Positions 1-9,213 of a stretch of 24,349 bases of DNA are shown piece after piece. The position numbers and the translations under genes were made by a program. The stretch is from Endotrypanum monterogeii (taxonomy: Eukaryota > Euglenozoa > Kinetoplastea > Trypanosomatida > Trypanosomatidae): the NCBI GenBank assembly GCA_000333855.2, contig CM007318.1:896034-920382 (forward strand), read 5' to 3'. The notes beneath the pieces were generated by a model. That model worked only from the letters and a program-made list of their open reading frames with translations. It was not told the origin of the DNA and did no database searches. Within the stretch, counting starts at the first letter, position 1. Every line of letters begins with the position of its first letter.

Positions 1-5
1 GGAAG

Positions 6-10
6 TGTAT

Positions 11-47
<37 letters not shown>

Positions 48-116
48 TGTGACAACGCTTAGATTGTTTACATTTAGGAGTGCATTTTTTTTTTTTTGCG
101 TCTTTCTTTCTTTGAT

Positions 117-153
<37 letters not shown>
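6..153. repeat. (TG)n and (CA)n microsatellite pair in inverted orientation
   Basis: A (TG)n tract at about 6-46 is followed 75 bp later by a (CA)n tract at 121-153, with a poly-T run between them. The two tracts are complementary, so the transcript of either strand could fold into a long GU/CA-arm hairpin. Seen directly; any role is unknown. Confidence 0.9.
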
Positions 154-154
<1 letters not shown>

Positions 155-490
155 AATGCACACAGACGGAAAGATACAAACAGACACGCAGACGCACATT
201 TAGATCCGAAGCACAAGGGGGGGAAAAAAAAGAGAGAGATACTTGGATGTGAAGCTTCAATACAAAACCGTAGAGAACGCAAAGGCGTGCAGACACGAGA
301 AAAGTAAGAAATATTTTAAGACATCAGGAGACTATACACTCACACCCAGGGTGGGTAGAGAAGAAGAACCAATATACGCGTTGGTCGGAGAAAGAGGGGA
401 AAGAGCATAGTTTACATGAGAGAAAGAGTAAGCAACGAGAAAGAAAGCGACAGAGAATGGTTCAAATGACACACCATAAAACAAAGAAAG

Positions 491-509
491 ATATATATAT
501 ATATATATA
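491..509. repeat. (AT)n microsatellite
   Basis: Simple AT dinucleotide tract inside the purine-rich spacer. Confidence 0.85.
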
Positions 510-1243
510 AAAGGGGGGGCTACAAGATAATAAGACTTGTAAAAAAGCATCATCCATTTTTTTTTTCCAACTCGGAATGGGAAGGAGAGGGACGACACCC
601 TGTACACATTCACATGCGAAAAAAAACATCATCAATCGCTGCAGGCGGCGCGAGAAGAGCCTGGAGAATGTAAGCGTTCGACTAAAGAAAAGAACAAAAG
701 AAAAGACACTGGGTAAGTGAAGTAAAGCGTGAAAGGGGAATAAAGACACCAAAATAAAATAATCCAACAGATCCATCAAGACAGAAACATTCACGAAGCC
801 AAGAGCACTCGGAGGTGGACGAATGGAAGGGAAGAAGGGAAATGAGTGGAAAGAAAAAAAAAAAATTAAGAAGAGAGGAAAAGATGTTCTAAAAGAAATG
901 CAATAAATGAAATAAAATATAATAAAATATAATAAAGTAAAACATAACCAACAGAAGATCCACATACTTCAACATAGACCGAAGATGAAATACAAAACGA
1001 AGATGACAATCACGCAAATAAATTGGGACAGGGGTGGAAAAAAAAAAAAAGATAGAAAAAACATATTTTCCAATGGGGGGGTGGGTGGGTCGAAAAAATG
1101 ACGAGAAAAATTATACAAGAACTCAAATAGGGAGGGAAGAGGGAAGAAAGGGGTGAAACGACTTGTAAATATTAGCAAAACGAAAAGGAAATAAATAATA
1201 AAGCACATGAGGGAGGTAAAGAGGTGATGTTGACGGTGTTACG

Positions 1244-1244
1244 A

Positions 1245-1275
<31 letters not shown>

Positions 1276-1290
1276 GAGCGACACACACAC
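1244..1290. repeat. (GA)n, GAGC and (CA)n compound microsatellite
   Basis: A GA tract (about 1244-1264) runs into GAGC units and then a short CA tract. Another CA tract lies at about 1591-1615 in the same spacer. No coding role. Confidence 0.85.
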
Positions 1291-2285
1291 GTGCACAAAC
1301 ACACAGACGCCTACTCGCTCAATGGCGCTCGCAGACACATTGTCTATCCATCAGCAGGTATCTTAACCCAACACACAGACACACACACACGCAAGTATGC
1401 ATATACACACAAGTAACGGAGATGAATAGAAGATACATGTAAATCTCTCCAGAAGTATGCATCGGTAGGCGTTTGCTCGCTTAGGTGTGGGGTGCGAGTT
1501 CTTTTTTTTCCTTTTCTGGGGGGAAGGGGAGGGGAGGGGAGGTAGCAACTCGTTCCCAGTAAGCCAAGTCCTCCACAGACCTGCAAACCAGACACACACA
1601 CACACACACACACACGCAGCTTAACCATTATCTTTTCCTCATACCATGCATGTGGTTTGTCTCGGAATGAGCATTCCCGTCTCGGAAAAGAATGAAATGA
1701 ATAATGTGGCATGAGAAAGACCAGAAAAATGAGCAAGGAAACGCTGACGACACGCTTAGCGCCCCTACACGCACATACACCCCCCCCGACCAAGAAAAAA
1801 AAAAGGAGGGACTATGAACTCATCATGTGTGCTTTCCTATAACGTAGCCCCCGCCCTCATCCCATCCTCCGTCGCCCCGGTATTCCCCCCTCCTCGTGAA
1901 CAGAGGAAAGGTAAGGTATTCAAACTCAAAATGCTTACAAGCATAAACGTCAAAGACGCGGAAACAGACGAGACAAAAAAAAAAAAGTCATCCGACTATG
2001 ACACACACACACACTCACGAGTAAGCATATGCGTCGTATAAAATACATCTTAAGCTTTGGGAAAAGAAGACGGGGAAAATCTCCAGGAATCTCATTTCCG
2101 AGCGCCACTTCCCCCCCCCCCCCAAAGGCAACAAAAACCTCTGTTGTGCTTTTTTTTTTTGGTAGGGAAGCTAAAGCTACTGCTTGCAGTTGGTCACATT
2201 CCCCACATGTGTAGCACCGAAAAGACGCAGATAAGCTCGAGGGAAAAGCCGATGTTCACCAGCACACTTTCCGCTACCCTTGACT

Positions 2286-3455
2286 TCAGCTTTCAGTCTT
2301 GCGAGGCTTCGCTAGCGGTGTGTCGCCCAACTGCACAAAGATTACGGTAACGTTATCGCGCGTACCCCGCAGTAGTGCCTCTCTCACTAGTCGGTCAGCA
2401 ACGGATGTAGCGTCAGCCCCACTCGCCACGCACTCGGCGGCCAGGTCGACTGCCTCCGTGTAAGTCATAGTGTCCCACAATCCGTCACAGGCAAGAATGA
2501 TAAACTCATCCTCTTTTACAAGCAACACTTCGGCAGTGTCAGCCACAGCGATAATACCTGACGGCTTCCCGTTCGTGTATTCATCTAGCTTGAAGCCTGC
2601 ATCCCCCACTGCACGCGAGACGGCAAGACTACACGCTCGAGGATTCAGAAACGGGTGTCCCACCCTACAGTTGAAGATACACCCTCCAGCCTTCGTAATC
2701 CGCGTTGCCTCAGCGTCGTTACAGCCGGGATTATGCTTCACTGTCAGCAACACTGGCCGCCCTGCGCGCGCGAGGACCACCTCACAGTCACCAACATTCC
2801 CCACGGTCAGCACCGAGTTCTGGACGACGGCCGCAGCGCACACGCAGCCAGCGGAGCACCTGTCCTCGGAGCTTATCGCGAGAAACTCGCTCTCGACCTG
2901 TGCGAACGCGTCGCTAATCGACTTGCGCGGAGATGTTTTGAGACTTTTGTGGGAAAGTGTAATTTCGTGCAATCGGCCACGAACGTACTCAGCACACTGA
3001 CGGCCGCCGTGGCCATCATATATGCCGAAAAAGCAGACGTCTGGCCTCACTACTGTCACGTGCTCGTCCTCCATGCTCGAGCGGATGCCTTGATCGCTCG
3101 CTACGCCAACACCCAGAACCGACCGGTGCTTTTTCTCACCACTGGAAGGAAAGAAGACGCTGCGTAACGGCGAAAGAGGAGATTGCGAAATCGGTGGGGT
3201 GGCGAAGCGCTGCTGTGAGGTTCGCAACTCGCGAAAAACCCGGTGGTATGAATCCAACTGATCACATGTGGACGAATCCGTGTAGGCGTTCTCCGTCTTG
3301 GAGTTCGTGTCACGGCCCTTACTGTTGAGATAGTCGGATGAAAAGCAGCTTGAGGTACCTAATACGCGTGAATTGTGGTGCTGCGCTCGACCGTCGTGCA
3401 TCATATCAATCGCAAGAACAGCTGCAACGGGCTGATGCGAGGGTCGGAGGTCCAT
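2286..3455 (-). CDS. PP2C-family (PPM) serine/threonine protein phosphatase, 389 aa
   Basis: Predicted Mg/Mn-dependent protein phosphatase that hydrolyses phospho-Ser/Thr. The start is the first ATG of the frame (3455); the frame upstream of it opens only with TTG, which is not used in these organisms. Residues 1-120 are a Ser-rich, non-conserved extension, and the catalytic domain runs from about 121 to 377. Family motifs seen are RSSMED (125-130), DGHGG (147-151), GNVGD (219-223), LAVSRAVGD (277-285), CDGLWD (323-328) and RDNVT (366-370). The acidic metal ligands expected in MED, DGHGG, CDG and DN are all present, so it should be active. Odd points: the usual GDSR is GDCE, and the DHKP-type motif reads VKHNP. 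No signal peptide or membrane segment is seen. It is a divergent paralogue of the gene at 7750-9102. Substrate and location are unknown. Confidence 0.93.
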   Translation of the reverse strand: MDLRPSHQPVAAVLAIDMMHDGRAQHHNSRVLGTSSCFSSDYLNSKGRDTNSKTENAYTDSSTCDQLDSYHRVFRELRTSQQRFATPPISQSPLSPLRSVFFPSSGEKKHRSVLGVGVASDQGIRSSMEDEHVTVVRPDVCFFGIYDGHGGRQCAEYVRGRLHEITLSHKSLKTSPRKSISDAFAQVESEFLAISSEDRCSAGCVCAAAVVQNSVLTVGNVGDCEVVLARAGRPVLLTVKHNPGCNDAEATRITKAGGCIFNCRVGHPFLNPRACSLAVSRAVGDAGFKLDEYTNGKPSGIIAVADTAEVLLVKEDEFIILACDGLWDTMTYTEAVDLAAECVASGADATSVADRLVREALLRGTRDNVTVIFVQLGDTPLAKPRKTES

Positions 3456-3482
3456 TGCCACACAGCGTCGGCCGAAGATGCT

Positions 3483-3520
3483 CTTTGTGGGGAGGAACGA
3501 CAAGGAAGAGGACTTAAGAA
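3483..3520 (-). promoter_or_regulatory. Candidate spliced-leader acceptor region of the first PP2C gene
   Basis: On the minus strand, pyrimidine-rich blocks precede two AG dinucleotides, at 3514-3513 and 3484-3483. They would give 5' UTRs of about 57 or 27 nt before the ATG at 3455. Trans-splicing at an AG after a polypyrimidine tract is established for trypanosomatids; the choice of site here is inference. Confidence 0.4.
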
Positions 3521-3855
3521 AGGGAATACCAAAAGGTGCAAGCCAGGCACTCGCGCACCTTTTTTTTTCTCCTTGAAAAGGAGCGGAGGAATTGTGGATA
3601 AAACTGTTTGGGGAATGAACCTTTCCCAGTGTTCTGAGAGGGAGTCACAAGACGGTGGATTTAGAGGGGAGAGAGGGTCTTCTGTGAAGCGCCCACTAAG
3701 CAAAAAGAAAAGGACACGATTAAAATGTGCAAAAGAAGAGGGAGGGGGGAAACAATTGAAGAAACAATGAGTTCCTGCAATGCCAGACGTGAAAAATAAT
3801 AATAATAATAATTTACACGTCGAAGGCAGACGAACCTGTCGCACTCAGGGAGTAG

Positions 3856-3890
3856 ATATACAATATATATATATATATATATATATATTG

Positions 3891-3925
<35 letters not shown>
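3856..3925. repeat. 40-bp perfect palindrome of AT repeats plus (TA)n(TG)n tract
   Basis: Positions 3856-3895 read the same on both strands: an AT tract bracketed by CAA on the left and TTG on the right, with flanking TA steps. It continues into (TA)n to about 3904 and (TG)n to 3925. It can form a cruciform or hairpin. Seen directly; no function claimed. Confidence 0.9.
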
Positions 3926-4810
3926 AGAAGGGGAAATGAAGAACAAGGTGAAGTTGAAGCACGAAAAGAAAGAAAAAAAAACAGCTATGTACAGAGCAAT
4001 AGCTGGCAGGAAGAGAATGAGGGGAAGAAGGAAAGAGAAAAAAAGATTCGTGGGGAAGAGGGAAAAGAGCCGGGAGGAGCAATCATACAAAATAACGACA
4101 AAAGCACAGCCGTGGGGATGGAAACAAGAAGCCAAGAAAAAAGGGGGGTGCACACAAACACGAATATACGGCGACGCGAAGGTAAGACCCCCCACACCTT
4201 TTCTTTTGCTTGACTGCGAGAGGGTCGAGAGAGATGAGAGGGCGGATGGCAGGAGAAAAGAAAACGAAAGTGGAATGACAGAGCACGGTGCGGGGGGAGA
4301 TTAGAGAAGGTAATCACTATTTTTTGGGGGGGAGACCGGAAATGAGAAGTAGTGGAAATAACAGCAAAGCTGTGTACGTACAACCTACTACTGTGGCAGG
4401 TTGCGTTCCATGTGAAACCGGAGCGTGAGAGAAAAAAAAACGTCCGTTGAAAGGAGAGGATCAAGAGAAGGAAAAAAAAATGGGGGAAGAGAGAGGAATA
4501 GATGGTGAAGCGTCATTGCTCGATGGTATGTACTGTATGTCTAGGAAGACAACAGCTTCACAACCGTTAGGAAATAATGCCAGAGCGGTCATCAACGGTG
4601 TAAGGGGCGTGGGGAGAGGGAGGCGCTAACCGCCTGTAGAAGTCAGCATGAACGCATATCGGTGTACACTCAGTGTAAGCATCCCTTTGGTGGAACAGCA
4701 AGCAGAGGTCTGGTGAGCTTCAGGTAATACTCTCAGGAGGGGGAAACTCCTTTTCGGTTCTCCAGAAAAAGGAGGCACTGCGCCTTCAACCACTCCGGCT
4801 CTCAGCCCTA

Positions 4811-4811
<1 letters not shown>

Positions 4812-4854
<43 letters not shown>

Positions 4855-4870
4855 GAGAGAGAGAGAGAGA
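4812..4870. repeat. (CA)n(GA)n compound microsatellite
   Basis: About 21 CA units followed by about 8 GA units. It is the longest dinucleotide tract in the window and probably length-polymorphic. Confidence 0.92.
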
Positions 4871-5188
4871 TACGAAATAAAGTCCTGTGTATATGACAGC
4901 GACTGGTCTGTCGTCTTCTCTATCAAAGGAGCTCATACTCTCGAAACGAAGGATAGAAGCATCGCGAGGCGTGTTCCGTCGAAGAGGAACAAAAACATTT
5001 CCGTTTTTCTCCCAACAAGGGCTAAGGTCTCCCCCACATCGGAGGTGATACAACGATGAGTATTTGTCCGACGGCTGTCGGCGTGGCGAAATTACTGTTA
5101 TTATAATAGGGGGGACGGGAGATGGGAGTATATCTGCGCGTACGTTCTTCGAGCCCCGTGGGAAAACGGTGACTAGCATTTCACACTA

Positions 5189-5211
5189 GATATATATATA
5201 TATATATATAT
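5189..5211. repeat. (TA)n microsatellite
   Basis: Uninterrupted TA tract. A C-run followed by a CA tract lies nearby at about 5375-5407. Confidence 0.88.
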
Positions 5212-6777
5212 CGCCCAAGATAATGAGAGGTAGATAAAGAAATGAGAGGAGCCGCAGCAGCACTTAGGCGAGATAGACCCAGAGAAGTGCATGAAAGAGA
5301 AAAAAAAAGAATAGAAAACCCGAAAAAGACTTATGGTGCACGTTTTCTTCTTTGTATTTTTTCCCCTTTGCCACCCCCCCCCCCACATACACACACACAC
5401 ACACACATACAGCAAACGGAAGGGGGAAGGGGGGAGGGGGGGCAAAGGGTGCGCCACCCCTCTCTCCCCTTCCTTCCATCCCCATTTCTGATTGGTTTCT
5501 CTTTTCTCCGTGACGCTGTGTGATGTCGACGTCGTTCCTGGGGGTGACCTATGAACAGAAAAATAAAAAGACAAATTGACGGAGACATATACACGCTGAC
5601 AGTAAAATAATAAATAAATAAAAAATCAAAGCGAAATGACAAAACAAACGCACCGAGAGATCGGAAAAGGGAAGAAACACAACCGCAGGAAAGGTGCAAT
5701 CACACACAAACAAAAGTGTGCCGAAGTCAAAAGCAAACTAAACAGTGAGGTGGTGGGAAGACACAGAAGATGAGAGCAAGCGGAATCGCAACGATACAGA
5801 AAGACAGAAAAATAACGCAGGAATAAGAGATGATGCCCATAGCAAGCATAGCCCTGCATAGATATGCAAATAGGTGCACTATATAAGACAAAACAACAGA
5901 GCAGACACACACAGCACACGAGTGAATCCCAAACCACTATGTCACCTCTGTTCGGCCCTCCCCCTTCTCCCACTTGTGCGCTGCAGACACGAAACCAATA
6001 CATCTGTACGATTGTTGATCGATTTTTCTATTACTTGCCTCCCAATGTGAATGTCAGACATCCTCCTCAAAGGCCTGCCTACTTCTTGTAGAACCCCACT
6101 CGCAAGCCGAAATGGGGAGGCGATATATAGATATACTATATAGAGAGAGATATATACTATTTATATCATGAAACGACGCCTTTCTCTCCGCATGGATTCA
6201 TCAATTTCGCTTCAGGCTGCAGCTAAGCCGTCACTCCACACAGGGAGCTAAAGATATACAAATCGAATAGCGATTACCTCTTTTGACAAATACGCCTTGA
6301 AGCTCTCTCTCCCCACTCCCCCCCCACACAAAAAAAAAGGAGAGGGCAACGCTCTTGTATCGACATCGCTGTCAAACTCGGTATCGCGACTGCTGCAGGC
6401 ACACACACCCGAAAAAAGCCTCGAGGAGGAGTGGGAGTCCCGCCAGCACCTTATACTCGAGTAACCAGTGCCCACTCATGAACACTTTTTTTTTTTTGTT
6501 AAAGCATGAACAACGCCAGATACAAAGACGCCTTCAACCCGAATGCGCAAAAAGAAAATCACACGCCGATGTACTCCTGATAGAACTGCAAAAAAAAAAA
6601 AACGTACACAGCCTCCTCTAGCACAGCGGCATACAAGCATCGCCGCGCAGATCTACGAGACAAGGAGGGAAAGGGGGAAAAAAGCATGCGACAAGTAAAC
6701 AGCTGAAACGGGTTAAATATATTTATTTATATAGAAAAGAGCACATACGCTTCGCTTCTCTATCATCTGAGCACGGA

Positions 6778-6784
6778 CATACAT

Positions 6785-6815
<31 letters not shown>
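6778..6815. repeat. (CATA)n(CA)n compound microsatellite
   Basis: Tetranucleotide CATA units (6778-6800) pass directly into a CA tract (6801-6815). Confidence 0.9.
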
Positions 6816-7244
6816 AAAGTACACAACTCCACAGGCATCGAAAAAAGGGAAAAAAAACAGTGCGACTGAAGGTGGAGAAAAGAAAAGACATCCCATGAGC
6901 GTGCCTCCTCCCCCGCCTCGAATAAAAATATAGATGCCAGTACACCTCTCTGCAGATCTCCACCCCGCCCCCTCCCCTCGCCCTAATCCCCTGAACATTA
7001 CAATTTTCCCTCTTCACATTCACCAAACGCTCTCCTTTGCTCAGTCCTCCGTGTACCCGCTGTCCCTTTTTCGCCTGTCGCCCTCGATTACTGCAGACGA
7101 GGAGTCAGAGGGGGTGGTAAAAAGAAAGAAAAGGGGGGAAGAAAATCTGCTCTAATACCAACTAGAGGAAATGAAAAAAAGATACAACAAATCGACGCGT
7201 CGAACAAAAGCGTTGTGTGAGGAGGGCAGAATTCGCGAGAGGTA

Positions 7245-7499
7245 TTACAGTGTATTTGGGAGGGGGCGAAATATAGTGTGCCTCTCAAGGAGTAACATCA
7301 TGAGAAAATGTAGTTTCAGGCCATAGCCGCCTGTCGCCTTCGCCTTTTTGCGGGGTTCGCTCGCATGATGCTTTTGATGTCGCACCGGTCTTTTACCGGG
7401 CGTCCCTCGCGCACCTTTTACGTTCGATACTTTTTTTTTCTCATGAACCGGTATCTCATCCCATACCGACTTGCGCTTCGACTCATGTCGCCCAGTCAT
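7245..7499 (-). CDS. Possible small basic protein, 84 aa (hypothetical)
   Basis: I do not recognise this protein and am unsure it is a gene. The frame starts at an ATG (7499) and encodes a Lys/Arg/His-rich, low-hydrophobicity first 65 residues, including the motif KSVWDEIPVHEKKK, then a more hydrophobic tail. By eye about half of its third positions are G or C, unlike the microsatellite frames around it. Just upstream on the minus strand, a short U-rich tract (around 7517-7530) ends in AG, which could serve as a spliced-leader acceptor. Against it: only 250 bp separate it from the stop of the PP2C gene at 7750, tight for this kind of genome, so it could be part of that gene's 3' UTR. It also contains an A9 run (7431-7439), and removing or adding one A closes the frame within about 20 codons. 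Confidence 0.33.
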   Translation of the reverse strand: MTGRHESKRKSVWDEIPVHEKKKVSNVKGARGTPGKRPVRHQKHHASEPRKKAKATGGYGLKLHFLMMLLLERHTIFRPLPNTL

Positions 7500-7749
7500 G
7501 GCTCAGGTGCACATTGCTAAAGAAAAATAGACACTGACGTGTTACTCCTCCTTTCTGCTGCCGCTGACCCGCTTCTCGAGGTCTCATCATCGGTCTTGGG
7601 AAATCTTCTTTTTTGCCCACTTTTGTTTTTTTTTGTATCAAAGGTGAAAAAACTCTAGAGGGTCACACTGCCGAAGTTTTAAGAGGTCAGTCGATAGCGC
7701 ACGTTCGTACGCGCCTCCTATGAATGCATGCGCGGGTAGCACGACACAA

Positions 7750-9102
7750 TTACGGCTCCTCGGTGAGATTGCACGCTGAAGTTGACACAGCGGCCTCTGG
7801 CACAAACTCGCGGGTGCACATCGAACCCTCTCGGCACGTCAAGTGCACTAGCATGGCAGTTACATTATCCGTGCTCCCTTTCGTGAGAGCGGCCTGAACT
7901 AAGCTCTCAGCGATGCACTGAGCTGGTTCACCTTGACAAAATTTCCGGTAGCAGAAGGCGACCACCTCCGCGTACGTCATGACATCCCACAGTCCGTCGC
8001 AGCCGATGACCAGGAACTCGTCCTCCTTCGTAAGTCGGGTAACCGACGTCTCAGGAACAGCTATCACCCCAGAAATCTTGCCGTCTGTGTACTTGGCAAG
8101 CTTGAAGCCTGCATCTCCGATGGCACGCGTCACAGCGAGACTGACAACCGCTGGGTTGTAATTAGGGTGACCTACGCGATGGTGGCACACCTTGCCACCA
8201 ACAGACCGAATACGCTCCTCTTCACTTGGATTACTCGAGATGTTGTGTCGTACGGTGAGAACGACTGGCTTAGCATTGCGCGACAGCACAACTTCGGCGT
8301 CGCCCACATTACCTACTACAAGCTTGTCGTCTAGTATCAAAGCAACCGCACAAACACTTCCAGACTCGTTCGTTTCAGACTCTGAACGCGTGAGGAAAGC
8401 ACGGTCAGCCTCTACGATGCCATCGATGATAGCCTTCTCGGGATTCGTTCTTACCTCTGGATGGCCCAGGATGAGCCCGTGCAGGTGATCGCGGAGATAC
8501 TCCGCGCATTGAGTGCCACCGTGTCCGTCGTAAACGCCGAAAAACGGAATTCCCTCGGAGAGCATTATGTGCTGGTCCTCCATCGTTTTTCGGGCGCCCT
8601 GTTCGGCCCTGGCGCCGTAGTCCACGACAACAAATGCCGTTTTCCGAATGCTACTGTTACGACGAAAGGGTACGAACGTTGTTGAGCTCTGCCGTGAAGG
8701 CGGTGTGGAGCTCATGCTGGATGAGACAAACGTGCGGCTCTCTTCGTTCGACTTTACATCAGCACTAGGGTTGGCCGACGGTGGTTTTGAAGTGTCAGCG
8801 ATGCCCGTGGAAGGAGACATCGCCTGCGGGGGCACGACAGCCGTCGCGGAATCGCATGATCTGGTGGGAGAGCCCATCGGAGGAGGTGAGAGAAAATGGG
8901 GGTGTCTGCCTAAGGACGCACTACTAATTGTTGAAGTGCTCTTGCTCATCTGAACAGTCGGTGGTTTGTTCTTGGGGCGTAGGATACTTTTTTTCTTCAA
9001 AGTAGTGAAGGCGTTTGAGTTTGCGGAAGGTGGGATCTTGGGGTAGCGAGAAGATTCTGACTTGCGCGTCGCTGCCGCATCGCCCTTCTGTTGCGCTGAC
9101 AT
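7750..9102 (-). CDS. PP2C-family (PPM) serine/threonine protein phosphatase, 450 aa
   Basis: Second predicted metal-dependent Ser/Thr phosphatase. The ATG at 9102 is chosen because the frame upstream begins only with GTG and is a translation of the GGGGA repeat. Residues 1-150 are a Ser/Pro/Thr-rich extension with basic patches (a LKKKS stretch near 35-40, FRRNSS near 147), probably disordered. The catalytic domain is about 155-422. Motifs are RKTMED (171-176), DGHGG (192-196), GNVGD (264-268), LAVTRAIGD (322-330), CDGLWD (368-373) and TDNVT (411-415), so all metal ligands are present. Like its partner at 2286-3455 it has GDAE instead of GDSR and VRHN where DHKP is usual. The two share near-identical blocks (for example DAGFKL and the YT.GK.SG segment) but have unrelated N-termini, suggesting an old duplication. 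No membrane segment. Substrate unknown. Confidence 0.94.
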   Translation of the reverse strand: MSAQQKGDAAATRKSESSRYPKIPPSANSNAFTTLKKKSILRPKNKPPTVQMSKSTSTISSASLGRHPHFLSPPPMGSPTRSCDSATAVVPPQAMSPSTGIADTSKPPSANPSADVKSNEESRTFVSSSMSSTPPSRQSSTTFVPFRRNSSIRKTAFVVVDYGARAEQGARKTMEDQHIMLSEGIPFFGVYDGHGGTQCAEYLRDHLHGLILGHPEVRTNPEKAIIDGIVEADRAFLTRSESETNESGSVCAVALILDDKLVVGNVGDAEVVLSRNAKPVVLTVRHNISSNPSEEERIRSVGGKVCHHRVGHPNYNPAVVSLAVTRAIGDAGFKLAKYTDGKISGVIAVPETSVTRLTKEDEFLVIGCDGLWDVMTYAEVVAFCYRKFCQGEPAQCIAESLVQAALTKGSTDNVTAMLVHLTCREGSMCTREFVPEAAVSTSACNLTEEP

Positions 9103-9159
9103 GTTTCGGGCTCCCGATGACGGGTAGCAGAACGGTAAAACTAGTGATAAAATAGATGT

Positions 9160-9213
9160 CTCAAAGAACGGGGGAGAGAAAGGAGGGGAGGGGAGGGGAG
9201 GGGAGGGGAGGGG
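9160..9213 (-). promoter_or_regulatory. Polypyrimidine tract and spliced-leader acceptor of the second PP2C gene
   Basis: On the minus strand a C/T-only block of about 40 nt (9171-9213) is followed by the first AG at 9161-9160, 58 nt upstream of the ATG at 9102. Spacing and order match trypanosomatid trans-splice acceptors. The exact site is inferred. Confidence 0.55.
9185..9213 (+). repeat. (GGGGA)n repeat, potential G-quadruplex
   Basis: Six runs of four G's separated by single A's on the plus strand, which is the template strand of the phosphatase gene. Four such runs are enough for an intramolecular G-quadruplex. The complementary strand forms the polypyrimidine tract above. Confidence 0.88.

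Larger units (their letters stand above)
1..2285. other. Non-coding spacer downstream of the first PP2C gene
   Basis: I see no gene here. The open frames on both strands are made of microsatellite translations (Cys-Val, Thr-His, Ser-Leu runs) or homopolymers. The plus strand is strongly purine-rich from about 200 to 1250, so the transcribed minus strand is pyrimidine-rich, as is common in trypanosomatid intergenic DNA and 3' UTRs. The right part, next to 2286, must hold the 3' UTR and polyadenylation region of the PP2C gene, but no site can be fixed by eye. Confidence 0.6.
3521..7244. other. Non-coding spacer between the PP2C genes, rich in simple repeats
   Basis: About 3.7 kb without a convincing gene. 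It holds many microsatellites (listed separately) and long purine-rich stretches on the plus strand. Two less repetitive pieces, about 4620-5180 and 6170-6620, have minus-strand frames of 75-122 codons. Each ends in microsatellite translation and has no domain I recognise, so I do not call them genes. Because transcription runs right to left, most of this should be the 3' UTR of the upstream gene and the 5' region of the gene at 2286-3455. Confidence 0.55.

Noticed and set aside
2470..3167. Plus-strand frames of up to 176 codons opposite the first PP2C gene
   Set aside because: They are antisense shadows of a conserved phosphatase, produced by its codon bias.
4811..5179. Minus-strand 122-codon frame with a real ATG and about 100 non-repetitive codons
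   Set aside because: It runs into the (GA)n/(CA)n microsatellite for its C-terminus, has no clear pyrimidine tract before the ATG (an AT repeat lies there instead) and no recognisable motif. Kept only as part of the spacer.
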